Source of the DNA: Zoogloeaceae bacterium
GTDB lineage: Bacteria; Pseudomonadota; Gammaproteobacteria; Burkholderiales; Rhodocyclaceae
Assembly: GCA_031287525.1 (NCBI GenBank)
Contig: JAITSU010000012.1
Span: forward strand, 1 to 35,462
Length of the DNA stretch: 35,462 bases
Reading direction: 5' to 3'
Positions within the stretch are counted from its first letter, which is position 1. Every line of letters starts with the position of its first letter. The translations under genes were made by a program, and so were the position numbers. The notes under the pieces were generated by a model, which saw only the letters and a list, made by a program, of their open reading frames with translations, was not told where the DNA came from and ran no database searches. Below, piece by piece: positions 1 to 8,080 of the stretch.

Positions 1-93
1 CCGCGACGCGCGGAGCGTCCAGCGGAAACGCCACCGCCCTGCCTGATGCCCACCCCTCTCTCCTTGTGGGGATACCCGTCTGTACACGAGGTC

Positions 94-340
94 AGGTTGG
101 GCGCGCTCTCCGAGCGCGCCGAAGGTAACATCCGGCGGTTTCTCCGAAACCGCCCAGACTGTTGACAAACCTCCGAAGTAGCTTTCCGGGAACGCCGACT
201 TTGAGCGCAGATTGCCGCACAAACACCGCTGCCCGCGTGGACGCTGGCGTTCCCAGGAAAACCTTCACTCAAAAAAACGCTCTGTGCAACTTTGTCAGCA
301 GTCTGCGGCGCGTTCGGAGAACGCGCCCTACCCGAAAGCG
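94..340. repeat. Cluster of palindromic hairpin modules
   Basis: Three perfect 9-bp stem hairpins with 3-nt loops are visible at 100-120, 134-154 and 307-327. The stretch between the last two (about 160-300) is an inverted, diverged copy of the interior of the element at 4134-4631 (about 4380-4545). The same hairpins recur at 32887-32941. No credible gene is seen in positions 1-343; the short reading frame at 162-347 consists of this repeat. Confidence 0.8.
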
Positions 341-343
341 CGC

Positions 344-3300
344 TTAAAACCGATACCTCGCCCTTAAACTCCCGGTAATGCCTTCGCGTTTGCCGCCATA
401 GCCCTGTACCCCGAAATCCAGTGTCAGGCGTTTGGCGGCGGTGGGGTTCAGGGTCAGACCGACTTCCGCCATCCCGGTGTCGCCCTTCAATTTCGACGCC
501 TCCAGTCGGTAGCCGTAGACGCTGGCGTTTGCCTTGCCGCCGTATTCATGTTCCCATGCCGCGCCCAGATAGGCGCTTGTGTTTTGATCCAGCGCGTAAT
601 TCCATTTCGCGCCCAGTTTTGTCCTTTGGGAATCAATGGCTTTGAACTTCACCGTTTCGCCGGTCGTCAGTGTTACGGTATCCCCGTCCTGACGCCCCCG
701 GAAGTATTGGGCGTACAGATTCAGGTTATTCCGTTCATTCAGTTGCAGGATGTAGCCCACGCCGGCATGAGCGCCGAGGTAGCGGGATTTGGCATGGTAA
801 GCGGCAGCGCGACCGAAACCGTCGTAGAGGTCGCTGTTGAAGTCGGTTTTGACCCGCCCGCCCCTGACGCTGGCTTCAAGATACAGGTGGTCGCCCGCAG
901 AGGATTCGTTAAAATCAAAATACGCCAGCAAGCCCGCGCCGGTGTAGCGGATATCGCCCTTGCCGCGCACGCTGGCGGCGTTCGCAAAGCGGTTATAGGT
1001 GTCGTAATCGCCTTCGCCGCGCTCGATGAACGCGCCCAGCGTGAGGTCGCCGGCATCGGTTTCTTTTGACCCGGCAAGTCCGGCGAGCAGGTGGTAGCTT
1101 TCCATATCCATGCGCGCCCCCGTGTTGTAGCGCAGCTTGCCGCCGCTTAAAGCGGCGAAGCCGAACTGACAATAGCGTTCCCGGTCACGGCTGCCTTCGG
1201 TGGGTTCCCGCAAATCATAGCGTTCGCACGGCGTTTTAGGGTCGATGGCGGCGGCGATGCCGCTACCCGCCACAAAATCCGCGCCCTGATTGATCAAGGG
1301 GGTACTGGCAAGATAGCCATCGACCAATGCCCTGGTACGCGGGTTGACCGTGGCGACCGGCGGAATAACCGGCGGTTCAACCGGGGGCGTGACCGGCGGT
1401 TCGACAGGCGGTTCCACCGGAGGCACCACAGGCGGCACGACCGGAGGCACCACGGGCGGGACGACCGGCGGCGGTGGCGGTGGCGGAGGCGGCGGCGGCG
1501 GCGGCGGAGGCGGGGGCGGAGGCGGAGGCGGAGGCGGAGGCGGCGGAGGCGGAGGCGCAGATGTCCCCGTCAATTCCGCAATCAGTTTGTTCTTTTCCGT
1601 GTCATCCACCTTGACCGTGAAATCGTAAATCAGCGAAACGCCCGCTAATGCCTTGGCGTGTTGCACCCCATTGGCGCTTAAAGTGTGATTTGAATCCACA
1701 TCAATCAGGGTCAGCGCGGTGTTTGCCACAAAACCGTTGGCAAGGTTGTAGGAACCATCCAGAAAAATGTCGACCGTGCTGTTGTCGATGTTCGCGTCTC
1801 CGGCGACAAACATCATCGTGTCGTCGGTCGCGTTTTTAGGTTGTATGCCCTGCGGCAGATAGAAATTCAACACGCTGCCTTGGGTTGCGGTCAGGTCGCC
1901 GCCGATGTGGACGGGCGTTGAACCCGCGCCCCAGCGCACATTCGCGGTCGCGCCGCTTTGAATCTCCACCCCGCCCGCAATCGTACTGCCATAGAGGTTG
2001 AAGGTACTGCCGTTATAGGCGGTGACTTGGCTGCTGGCGAGATTGGCGATAGTGGTGGCGTTGCCGAGTTGCAGAGTGCCGCCTTTGATTTCCGTGATGC
2101 CGGTGTAATCGTTGTTGCCCATGAAAACGGTGTAACCCGCCGTGTTCACCACCTGGGTTGGACCGGAGATTTTGACGGGATATCCGGCGAGCGTACCGTC
2201 TTTGGTGAAATAGTAAGCGTTGGCGGCGGTATTTTGGGTGTGGTTGAATTGCAGCGTCCCCGTTCCGCTGCCCGTCGTGACGCTGGCGGCGTTGAGGATG
2301 CCGGGGGCGGTTGCTGCGTCGCCTTCCGCGCTGCCGATGTTGAGGATGCCGGTGCCGGTATTTGTTGTCGCCAACATGACCAGATTCGCAATGGCTTGAC
2401 CGTTATCGGTAAGAGTTAATTCACCAGTACCATTCCTACCAATAACGATACTGTCAGTATTGTTGGTATTCCTGAACACCGACCCAGTACCCGTAACGGT
2501 GACTTTACCTGTACAGCCATCGCCTACCCCCATTATGGTAAAAGGTGTCGAAACCTCTCCGCCATCCTTGATAATAAGACTGGCACTGCCGGGATTTCCA
2601 GCCTGGAAGGAACCAACATTTAAGCCCCATCGACCTGAATAAGAATCGAGTATCCATTTTGAACTGGAATCCGTAACGACAGCGTTACCGCTAGAAATTA
2701 CAGTAGATACATTTTCTAATTTCCCGCCTTTCTCAATGATCAGTTCAGCATCATTTATGTCAAAAGAACCATAGAGCATGTGGGATAAAGAATCAAGAGC
2801 AGGCGGAGACCACTTTACAATCCACGCTGAATCACTCCCGCTGATGATGGCTTTACTCTTGTCGGCTATCCGCCCACTAATGCTGTAAACTTTCCCGCCA
2901 TTTGTAATAATGAGACTACTGCCTTGATTGTTCACCTGTATGCCTTGACGTCCAGCATTTAATACTGAATTTCCGCCAGTCACCGTGACTGTAGCTTTAT
3001 CGTTATTGTTGATTTCGCCAAAGATGAATAAGACACTATGCTGATAGGAAGTTTGAGTATGCACAACAGGATCATCGGTACTTGAGTTCTGAAGAACGCC
3101 GCCATTCTTGATGGTGAGAGAAACATCGGAATTATTATTACCTTTGCCAAAATAAATAGGATAATAAGTATTTCCATTTGCATTATCATATCCAGTAACA
3201 TCAATTGTCTCATTGTCAATTTCAACCACAGCATTGCCGTTAATCATTGTAACATTCGAGCTGGTGGAACTATCCACCCCCCAGTTGTTATTATCGTTCC

Positions 3301-3521
3301 ATGCGTTCGTATTACCATTTCCCGTCCAGATTGTTCCCGCCTGTATATTGATTGAAAACGCCTGCATTAACGCAAAACAAATCAGGGAACGTTTGAAAAC
3401 AGGATTTATATTCTTTTTAGTGCTGTGCTGTGCTGTGCTGTGCTGTGCTGTGCTGTGCTGTGCTGTGCTGTGCTGTGCTGTGCTGTGCTGTGCTGTAATG
3501 ATGATGTTGAGATTTTTTCAT
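344..3521 (-). CDS. Phase-variable autotransporter adhesin (currently out of frame)
   Basis: Large type V (autotransporter) surface protein. The long open frame starts at 3367 (1007 residues), but it stays open further upstream and encodes a typical export signal: a basic stretch with KR followed by a hydrophobic run ending near INIQA. The plausible start is the ATG at 3521-3519 (MKKSQHHHY), separated from that frame by 15 copies of a pentanucleotide. Counting from this ATG, the main frame is off by one base, so translation stops at 3419-3417 after 34 residues. From the 3367 Met, residues about 1-600 form a repetitive passenger rich in Gly, Asn, Thr and Ser (beta-helix type). Residues 605-634 are 30 consecutive prolines, followed by a PPV[VET] repeat linker to about 672. 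The last ~290 residues form the beta-barrel, ending in RYRF as outer-membrane barrels do. A partner-independent (type Va) system is inferred. It stands alone, with repeats on both sides. The ON/OFF reading assumes the repeat count is correct. Confidence 0.85.
1466..1555. repeat. Polyproline-encoding GGN tract
   Basis: Ninety bases of GGC/GGA/GGT/GGG triplets encode 30 consecutive prolines in the autotransporter on the minus strand. The third positions are mixed, so it is not a pure microsatellite, but it should still be length-variable in steps of one residue without shifting the frame. It separates the passenger from the barrel. Confidence 0.85.
3420..3496. repeat. Pentanucleotide tandem repeat (phase-variation tract)
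   Basis: TGCTG on the + strand (CAGCA on the coding strand) is repeated 15 times at 3421-3495, and the periodicity reaches 3420-3496. It lies between the start codon (3521) and the signal-peptide core of the autotransporter and encodes STAQH repeats. A unit of 5 bp is not a multiple of 3, so gain of one copy or loss of two restores the frame. Neisseria opa genes use the same arrangement, with a CTCTT repeat inside the signal sequence. Confidence 0.9.
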
Positions 3522-3717
3522 GGTGTCAAGCCCGTTGGTTAAGGAATGGTTACAAATGATGTTACATTTTAATACAAACCACAAAATAAATGCCAGCGTT
3601 TTCGATGCCCCAACCCAAAAAAATTTGTCGCGCGTCGTGTTCTTCCCCCCGCCCCTACCACCAGAACCGCGCCACGAGCGGCTCCCGCCGCCCCTGCGAC
3701 AAACATCCCGCAACGGG

Positions 3718-4745
3718 GTGGGCGGCGACCATCGTTGCCCCGACTGCTTAAAAATCTTCACCGCGCGGACTGGAACGGTCTTTGAGCGTTCTCATGTCCC
3801 GCTGGAAACCTCGCAAAAGGGCGTTTCGTCCCCGCAACTGTCCAAAGCGCCGGGCATAACGCAGAGAAGTCCGCAGGGTTCCTGTCGCAACGCTTGCGCG
3901 AAGCCTGCGACAACCAGAACGATGACGATAGCAATAGCTTCCTGCGCGACGTCATCGAAGCCGACGAAACCTGCATCGGTGGGAAGGAAGCCAACAAGCC
4001 ACGCCATGCCGGACGCGGCGCAGTCGACAAGACAGGCGTACCCGGCATTCGTGAGCGCGCCGGAACGGTCACGGCAGCAGCCACTCGTTCAGCCAAAAAC
4101 ATCCGCAACGCTACGCAGATGAGTTGACCTGTCCAAGGCAGTCGTATGAATGCCTTTATCATGGAAAACCCGTCTTGTTGACGCGCTCCCCTTGTGGGTG
4201 TACATCGTGGGTAAAGGGATATTTCGTAGGGGCAGGTTTCAAACCTGCCCGCAGTGGCATCACCGGAACGCACAGGGCGGGTTTGAAACCCGCCCCTACG
4301 GGGGAATCAGGGAGGGCACGTTCTCCGAACGCGCCGTTTGTTGACTGCGGCGGTTTCGGAGAAACCGCCCTACCTCACAGAGCGTTTTTTTGAGTAAAGG
4401 TTTTTCTGGGAACGCCAGTGTCCACGCTGGCAGCGGTGTTTGTGCGTCAATCTGCGCTCAAAGTCGGCGTACCGCCGACGTGCCGACGTGCCGACATGCC
4501 TTTGTTGCCGTCGGCGTTCCCAGAAAGCTAATTCGGAGGTTTGTCAGTACCCTGCTCCCGTTCGTGACCTGCCAGCGGGAGCAGGATGCTCTCGCCACTT
4601 TAATTTCAACGGCATTCATACAATTGCCCTGTTTACCTGTCGATTGAACAAAGGTAATGTACGGATTCCCGCAATGGACAGAATAAACCGCCTGCTTTGC
4701 AAGTCCATCAGAAAGCGGCTGACGTATCGGGCGCTTGTCGCGTAG
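3718..4745 (+). pseudogene. IS1595-family transposase remnant, frameshifted and split
   Basis: Decayed DDE-type transposase of the IS1595 (ISXO2-like) family. Recognisable blocks are a zinc-binding start and CPDCLKIFTARTGTVFERS at about 3736-3790, KGVSSPQLSKAPGITQ (to about 3870), then after a frame change LREACDNQ (3894) and the catalytic-region block VIEADETCIGGKEANK (about 3950). After another frame change comes HSFSQKHPQRY (4082). The DExTC block is then interrupted by an inserted 498-bp element (4134-4631). The C-terminus resumes at 4636 with TCRLNKGN and ends RKRLTYRALVA at 4745. Frameshifts, an internal deletion after the PLETS block and the insertion make it non-functional. A second 3' piece of the same family lies at 5970-6114. 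Confidence 0.85.
4134..4631. mobile_element. MITE-like modular element, copy A
   Basis: The ends form imperfect 21-bp inverted repeats: CAAGGCAGTCGTATGAATGC on the left and the complement of GGCATTCATACAATTGCCCT on the right. Near-identical target duplications flank it (gACCTGTC at 4126-4133, tACCTGTC at 4634-4641), and the same target is uninterrupted at about 6079. The interior has no plausible transposase; it is a string of hairpins (4230-4250, 4275-4294, about 4316-4337, about 4352-4372) plus a degenerate hairpin of GTGGCGGGAGC type near the right end. It interrupts the IS1595 remnant, so it inserted later. An 8-bp duplication is the size known for IS1595-family elements, so that family may mobilise it. 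Confidence 0.75.
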
Positions 4746-4773
4746 TTACCGCCACGAGCGATTTTCATTGTTT

Positions 4774-4917
4774 ATGTCAAAAAAACCCATGCCGCAGGAA
4801 GAAGCCAAACCATTCAGGAAATTCAACCGTCTGGTCAAAGCCGGGCAAGCGATTGAGGATTTGAAAAACCCCCTGAATCTGATTTACCGCCAGAAGCCAT
4901 CATTGCCAGACGCATGA
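4774..4917 (+). CDS. Short unrecognised ORF
   Basis: A 47-residue reading frame starting MSKKPMPQEE, rich in Lys, Pro and Asn, follows the transposase remnant. It overlaps by 4 bp (ATGA) a still shorter frame at 4914-5000. I recognise neither. They may be fragments of a disrupted gene in the gap between the transposase stop and the Fic promoter. The rest of 4746-5115 shows nothing else convincing. Confidence 0.2.
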   Translation: MSKKPMPQEEAKPFRKFNRLVKAGQAIEDLKNPLNLIYRQKPSLPDA

Positions 4918-5115
4918 CCGTGGGAAAAACCATTGAAACCGCGATAACGACACCCCAAGCCGAACTCATTGGGGAACTGACCGATGAACGGGTATTCTGA
5001 CAGCAACGGCGTTCCTTTCAACCTGAAAGGCATTACAAAAAATCATTCATAAAAGTGTATTGAAGAGAAGCGCTATTTGGTTGATGAACATCTAATGAAC
5101 AATCGTAAAATTGTG

Positions 5116-5144
5116 TTGATTTTGACGTAAATCTGCCTTATAGT
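5116..5144 (+). promoter_or_regulatory. Sigma70-type promoter of the Fic gene
   Basis: TTGATT at 5116-5121, a 17-bp spacer and TATAGT at 5139-5144 lie about 35 bp before the Fic start codon in a locally AT-rich stretch. This is one of the best matches to consensus in the window. Confidence 0.65.
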
Positions 5145-5180
5145 CAAATAAATTAAAATCGCAAAACGGGGTTGATTGAA

Positions 5181-5957
5181 ATGGAATTCTTTGACACACT
5201 TGGCTTTCACTGGGACAGAACGGCTGTCCCGGTGGTTATCCCGACTTACTCAATTGAGCGCGTCTGCTTTCATTTTCACCGGATGTTGCCGGAGTTTGTC
5301 TGGGATGCCAGCGTTCTTGAGGGCAACCCGTTCACCTTTCCAGAGATCAAGACCTTGCTGGATGGCATTACCATCGGTGGGCGCAAAATTTCCGATCAAA
5401 ATCAGATTCTAAATCTCGCGGAAAGCTCAAAACATCTGCTTGCTCTGATAAGGGCGGGGCAGTTCAGGTTAAACAAGGCGACGTTCACGGCGTTGCATGG
5501 CATTGTTGCCCGCAAGGAAGCCCTTGAATGGGGTGTATTCCGGGGAGAGGCAGAAGAAAAAAACTATACCCCGGATGTTGGGCTGGGCAAACAGGGGCGG
5601 TACACCCCACTCCCTACCGTACCCGGCGCGCCTGAACTCAACCGGGTTTTTCAGGAAGGGGTCGATGCCCTGAATGACTGTCCGTCTTTCGAGAAAGCCA
5701 CTGGATTCTTCCTGTTCGGCGCATTGCAGCAATTTTTCTTCGATGGCAACAAGCGCACATCACGCTTTATGATGAACGGTATTTTGATGTCGAACGGCAT
5801 GGACGCGATCAGCGTTCCAGCCGACAAAGCGCAGGAATTCAATGAAAAGATGGTGCGGTTTTATCTAACCAGGGATGCGACCGAAATGATGGCGTTTCTG
5901 GTGGATTGCCACCCGGAAGCAGCGCGAATTCATGCGGAGAACCCCAAGACGATATGA
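5181..5957 (+). CDS. fic: Fic-domain protein with altered active-site motif
   Basis: 258-residue Fic-family protein; Fic enzymes usually transfer AMP from ATP to target proteins. The N-terminal motif SVLEGNPFTFPEI (about residues 45-57) matches the inhibitory-helix motif of class II Fic proteins, which fold an inhibitory Glu over their own active site and so need no separate antitoxin. The core motif reads QFFFDGNKRTSR (from residue 184). The family normally has His at the first position (HxFx[D/E]GNGR or GNKR); here the codon at 5730-5732 is CAA (Gln). That His is the catalytic base, so AMP transfer may be lost or altered; the anion-binding DGNKR part is kept. ATG 5181 is preferred to the TTG at 5172 because GGGG lies about 9 bp upstream. 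A clear promoter precedes it. The gene sits between two partial IS1595 transposase copies, which suggests mobility. Confidence 0.85.
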   Translation: MEFFDTLGFHWDRTAVPVVIPTYSIERVCFHFHRMLPEFVWDASVLEGNPFTFPEIKTLLDGITIGGRKISDQNQILNLAESSKHLLALIRAGQFRLNKATFTALHGIVARKEALEWGVFRGEAEEKNYTPDVGLGKQGRYTPLPTVPGAPELNRVFQEGVDALNDCPSFEKATGFFLFGALQQFFFDGNKRTSRFMMNGILMSNGMDAISVPADKAQEFNEKMVRFYLTRDATEMMAFLVDCHPEAARIHAENPKTI

Positions 5958-5969
5958 ACCTGCCGCCTG

Positions 5970-6114
5970 TTGCGGCATGGCGCGCACCAACAGCATCGAG
6001 CGCGTCCGGGCAGTCCTGAAGCGTGGCTTCTCCGGCATCTGCCACTCATTCAGCCAAAAACATCCGCAACGCTACGTGGATGAGTTTACCTGTCGGTTGA
6101 ACGAAGGTAATGAA
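5970..6114 (+). pseudogene. IS1595-family transposase 3' fragment
   Basis: The reading frame carries MARTNSIERVRAVLKRG, then HSFSQKHPQRYVDEFTCRLN, the C-terminal signature blocks of IS1595-family transposases. No 5' part is present, and the frame stops soon after the LNEGN block. It begins about a dozen bases after the Fic stop codon, in the same orientation as the remnant at 3718-4745. Confidence 0.8.
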
Positions 6115-6213
6115 TAAATCCTGCGGCGTTATTGGCGCTGGAAAAGGCAATCGTTAAATGAAATTGCCGCATTTGGCGCGGGATAACAAGTAATATATAT
6201 CGTTCCCAAAACA

Positions 6214-6249
6214 AGGGGCGGCGAATGTTGGAAATTCGGAACCGCCCCT
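6214..6249 (-). terminator. Possible terminator hairpin after the vWA gene
   Basis: AGGGGCGG at 6214-6221 pairs with CCGCCCCT at 6242-6249 across a 20-nt loop, 25 bp beyond the stop codon of the minus-strand vWA gene. There is no clear T-run on the exit side, so it could be only a hairpin. The surrounding 6115-6273 shows no gene. Confidence 0.35.
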
Positions 6250-6273
6250 GCAATCCATATCACCCGCACTGCC

Positions 6274-7425
6274 TCATTTAATCTGCTTTTCCAGCGTTCT
6301 GGCAACGGCGCGGTCGAAGCTGTCGCCCTGTTTGCCGGTGTCTTTCCTGTCCGCTTCCCGCATGAAGGCGTCGCGCTGGCGGACTTTTTCTGCCAGTTGG
6401 CGGGAGAGGTCGTCGCGTTCTCTGGTTTGTCTGGCGATGTAGGCGGTTTGTTCGGCGCGGCTCATTTTCTGCATAGCGGGGGGAAGTTCGGCGGGCGGGA
6501 TGTCGGCGAGTTGCCTGCCTTCCTGAATTTCCGCCACGAGGTCGCCACCGCCGGTGATGACGGCTTTGCCTTTGCCGGATTTGTTGACATAGCTCGACAT
6601 GTCGGCGGCGGCGGGCGCGGGGGCGCTTTCATAGGCATGCGCCCTGTCTGCGACTTCGGACTGCTTGGCGCGACTGCCGTAGGGGATGACGGTGGCGTTC
6701 AGCTTTTTCTGGATGATGATGATTTCATTGTCGTAGGGCGTGTCGATGACCACGACGCGACCGCCGTCCTGAGGAATAGCGATGTATTCGCCGCCGCCCC
6801 GTTGCGCGATTTCCTGCCAGATGGGGCGCGTTGCCGCCATGTCGCCCGCTTGTACGGCATTGACGATGATGCCTTTTTGACGCGCCGCCTTGATGATTTC
6901 TGGATATTTGCGGTCTTGTTGGTAATCCATGTGCGGCGGCGCGTCGCCGACGAGAAAGAGAATCCGGCTGCTGCCCGGCATTGAGGTGGATACCCACGGC
7001 TGCTTGCCTACCGCGACATCCAGCGCCTCATTGACCGATTCCGGCGTATCGCCGCCACCATCTGCCTGAAACGAGAGCAACTTGCCGTAGATGCCCTGAA
7101 TGTCAGTGGATAGCGGGTACGCGCGGGTAACGTATTCATCGCCAATGTCACGGTAGGCGACAAGACCGATGCGGATGCGGGCGTTCGGGCGCTGGTCGAT
7201 GATGGTATTGGCAATCGCCCAGACCTTGCGCTTCGCGCCCTCAATCAGTCCCGCCATTGAGCCGGTGGTGTCGATGACGAAAACGACATCGACTTGTTGC
7301 TGGATTCGCTGCGATTCCACTGGTGGCGTGGGCAACGGTTCTTGCGCGTCCTGCGCGAAAAGCGGAGAAGACAGGGGCAACGCCAGCGCCGCCGTCAGAA
7401 ACAGGGTTTTGAAAAGTGATTGCAT
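6274..7425 (-). CDS. Secreted von Willebrand factor A domain protein
   Basis: About 383 residues. The chosen start is the internal Met (MQSLFKTLFL), because GGAG lies 7 nt before it; a Met four codons upstream (7437) is possible. A Sec signal peptide ends near SPLFAQ. The vWA domain follows (about residues 40-240) with a metal-ion-dependent adhesion site motif DTTGSM and the later conserved FLVGDAPPH block. The C-terminal third is charged, with a possible coiled coil (RAEQTAYIARQTRERDD onward). vWA domains bind proteins through a divalent metal; the partner here is unknown. It is probably periplasmic or surface-exposed, with no lipobox seen. The gene stands alone between the IS1595 fragment and repeat copy B. 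Family membership is clear, function is not. Confidence 0.8.
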   Translation of the reverse strand: MQSLFKTLFLTAALALPLSSPLFAQDAQEPLPTPPVESQRIQQQVDVVFVIDTTGSMAGLIEGAKRKVWAIANTIIDQRPNARIRIGLVAYRDIGDEYVTRAYPLSTDIQGIYGKLLSFQADGGGDTPESVNEALDVAVGKQPWVSTSMPGSSRILFLVGDAPPHMDYQQDRKYPEIIKAARQKGIIVNAVQAGDMAATRPIWQEIAQRGGGEYIAIPQDGGRVVVIDTPYDNEIIIIQKKLNATVIPYGSRAKQSEVADRAHAYESAPAPAAADMSSYVNKSGKGKAVITGGGDLVAEIQEGRQLADIPPAELPPAMQKMSRAEQTAYIARQTRERDDLSRQLAEKVRQRDAFMREADRKDTGKQGDSFDRAVARTLEKQIK

Positions 7426-7485
7426 GATGCGCTCCATGAGTAAGTTTGCGCTCTTGAAACGAGCGAGGGTGTGATTTGGGGTTAA

Positions 7486-7725
7486 ATTGCATGAATGCCA
7501 TTGAAATCAAAGTGGCGGGAGCAAGATGCTCCCGCCACTTTGATTTTCTCCCCTCGCCCTTTGTAGGGGCGGGTTTCAAACCCGCCCTGCGCTCCGACAA
7601 TGCCACTGCGGGCAGGTTTGAAACCTGCCCCTACGAAATATCCCCTTACCCACGATGTACACCCACAGGGGGAGAGAGTAAGCAAAACAGGCTTTCCATG
7701 ACAAAAGCGTTCATGCAATTGCCTT
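7486..7725. mobile_element. MITE-like modular element, copy B
   Basis: A 240-bp element flanked by perfect 8-bp direct repeats GGGGTTAA (7478-7485 and 7726-7733). The ends are inverted (ATTGCATGAATGCC on the left, complement of GCGTTCATGCAATTGCCTT on the right). It carries the GTGGCGGGAGC/GCTCCCGCCAC hairpin and the two TTTCAAACC-type hairpins, and matches copy A (4134-4631) in reverse orientation, but lacks copy A's middle block. It lies between the vWA gene and the XRE regulator, with no protein-coding capacity. Confidence 0.75.
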
Positions 7726-7747
7726 GGGGTTAATGCGAAGTGTTAAT

Positions 7748-8065
7748 TCATGCAATAGCCTGAATTCCGTTTTTTCTGATGACGGTCAGGAGGCGCAGGG
7801 CAGGTCCGCCCGGCTTTCTGGCGCCGCGCTCCCAATCCGAAACGAGATTTCTGCTCACGTTCAGATAGCGGGCAAAAACCGGCTGCGACAGATGTTCGCG
7901 TTCGCGCAAGGCGCGAATTTCATCCGGCAACAGGAGAGGAACGGGCGTCAGACAAGCCACGTCGAACCGGCGCATGGTCAGCTTGTCGACCGCGCCAATC
8001 TCATGCAGGGCTTCCATTGTTTCGTGGATGGCGGCGAGTGCGTCGCTACGATATTTTTTGGGCAT
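7748..8065 (-). CDS. XRE-family HTH regulator, HigA/NadS antitoxin-like
   Basis: 105 residues. The C-terminal half is a Cro/C1-type helix-turn-helix: LLLPDEIRALREREHLSQ, then FARYLNVSRNLVSDWERG, ending in PALRLL. This layout (N-terminal extension, HTH near the C-terminus) is typical of antitoxins of RelE/HigB-type pairs, which repress their own operon. No toxin-sized gene accompanies it: upstream is yaaA, downstream is repeat copy B. It may be an orphan antitoxin or an ordinary regulator. It starts 16 bp after the yaaA stop codon and is probably transcribed with it. Confidence 0.75.
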   Translation of the reverse strand: MPKKYRSDALAAIHETMEALHEIGAVDKLTMRRFDVACLTPVPLLLPDEIRALREREHLSQPVFARYLNVSRNLVSDWERGARKPGGPALRLLTVIRKNGIQAIA

Positions 8066-8080
8066 GACAATTATTCATCA

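Noticed and set aside
1344-1628. Glycine-rich plus-strand ORF
   Set aside because: Reverse reading of the polyproline linker of the autotransporter.
3420-3496. Tandem repeat considered as a CRISPR-like array
   Set aside because: The unit is 5 bp without spacers; it is a microsatellite inside a reading frame.
3213-3542. Plus-strand ORF with CAVLC repeats
   Set aside because: Translation of the pentanucleotide tract on the wrong strand.
4124-4393. Short ORFs inside MITE copy A and in copy B (7476-7733)
   Set aside because: They translate the palindromic modules in several frames and differ between copies; no selection for protein is evident.
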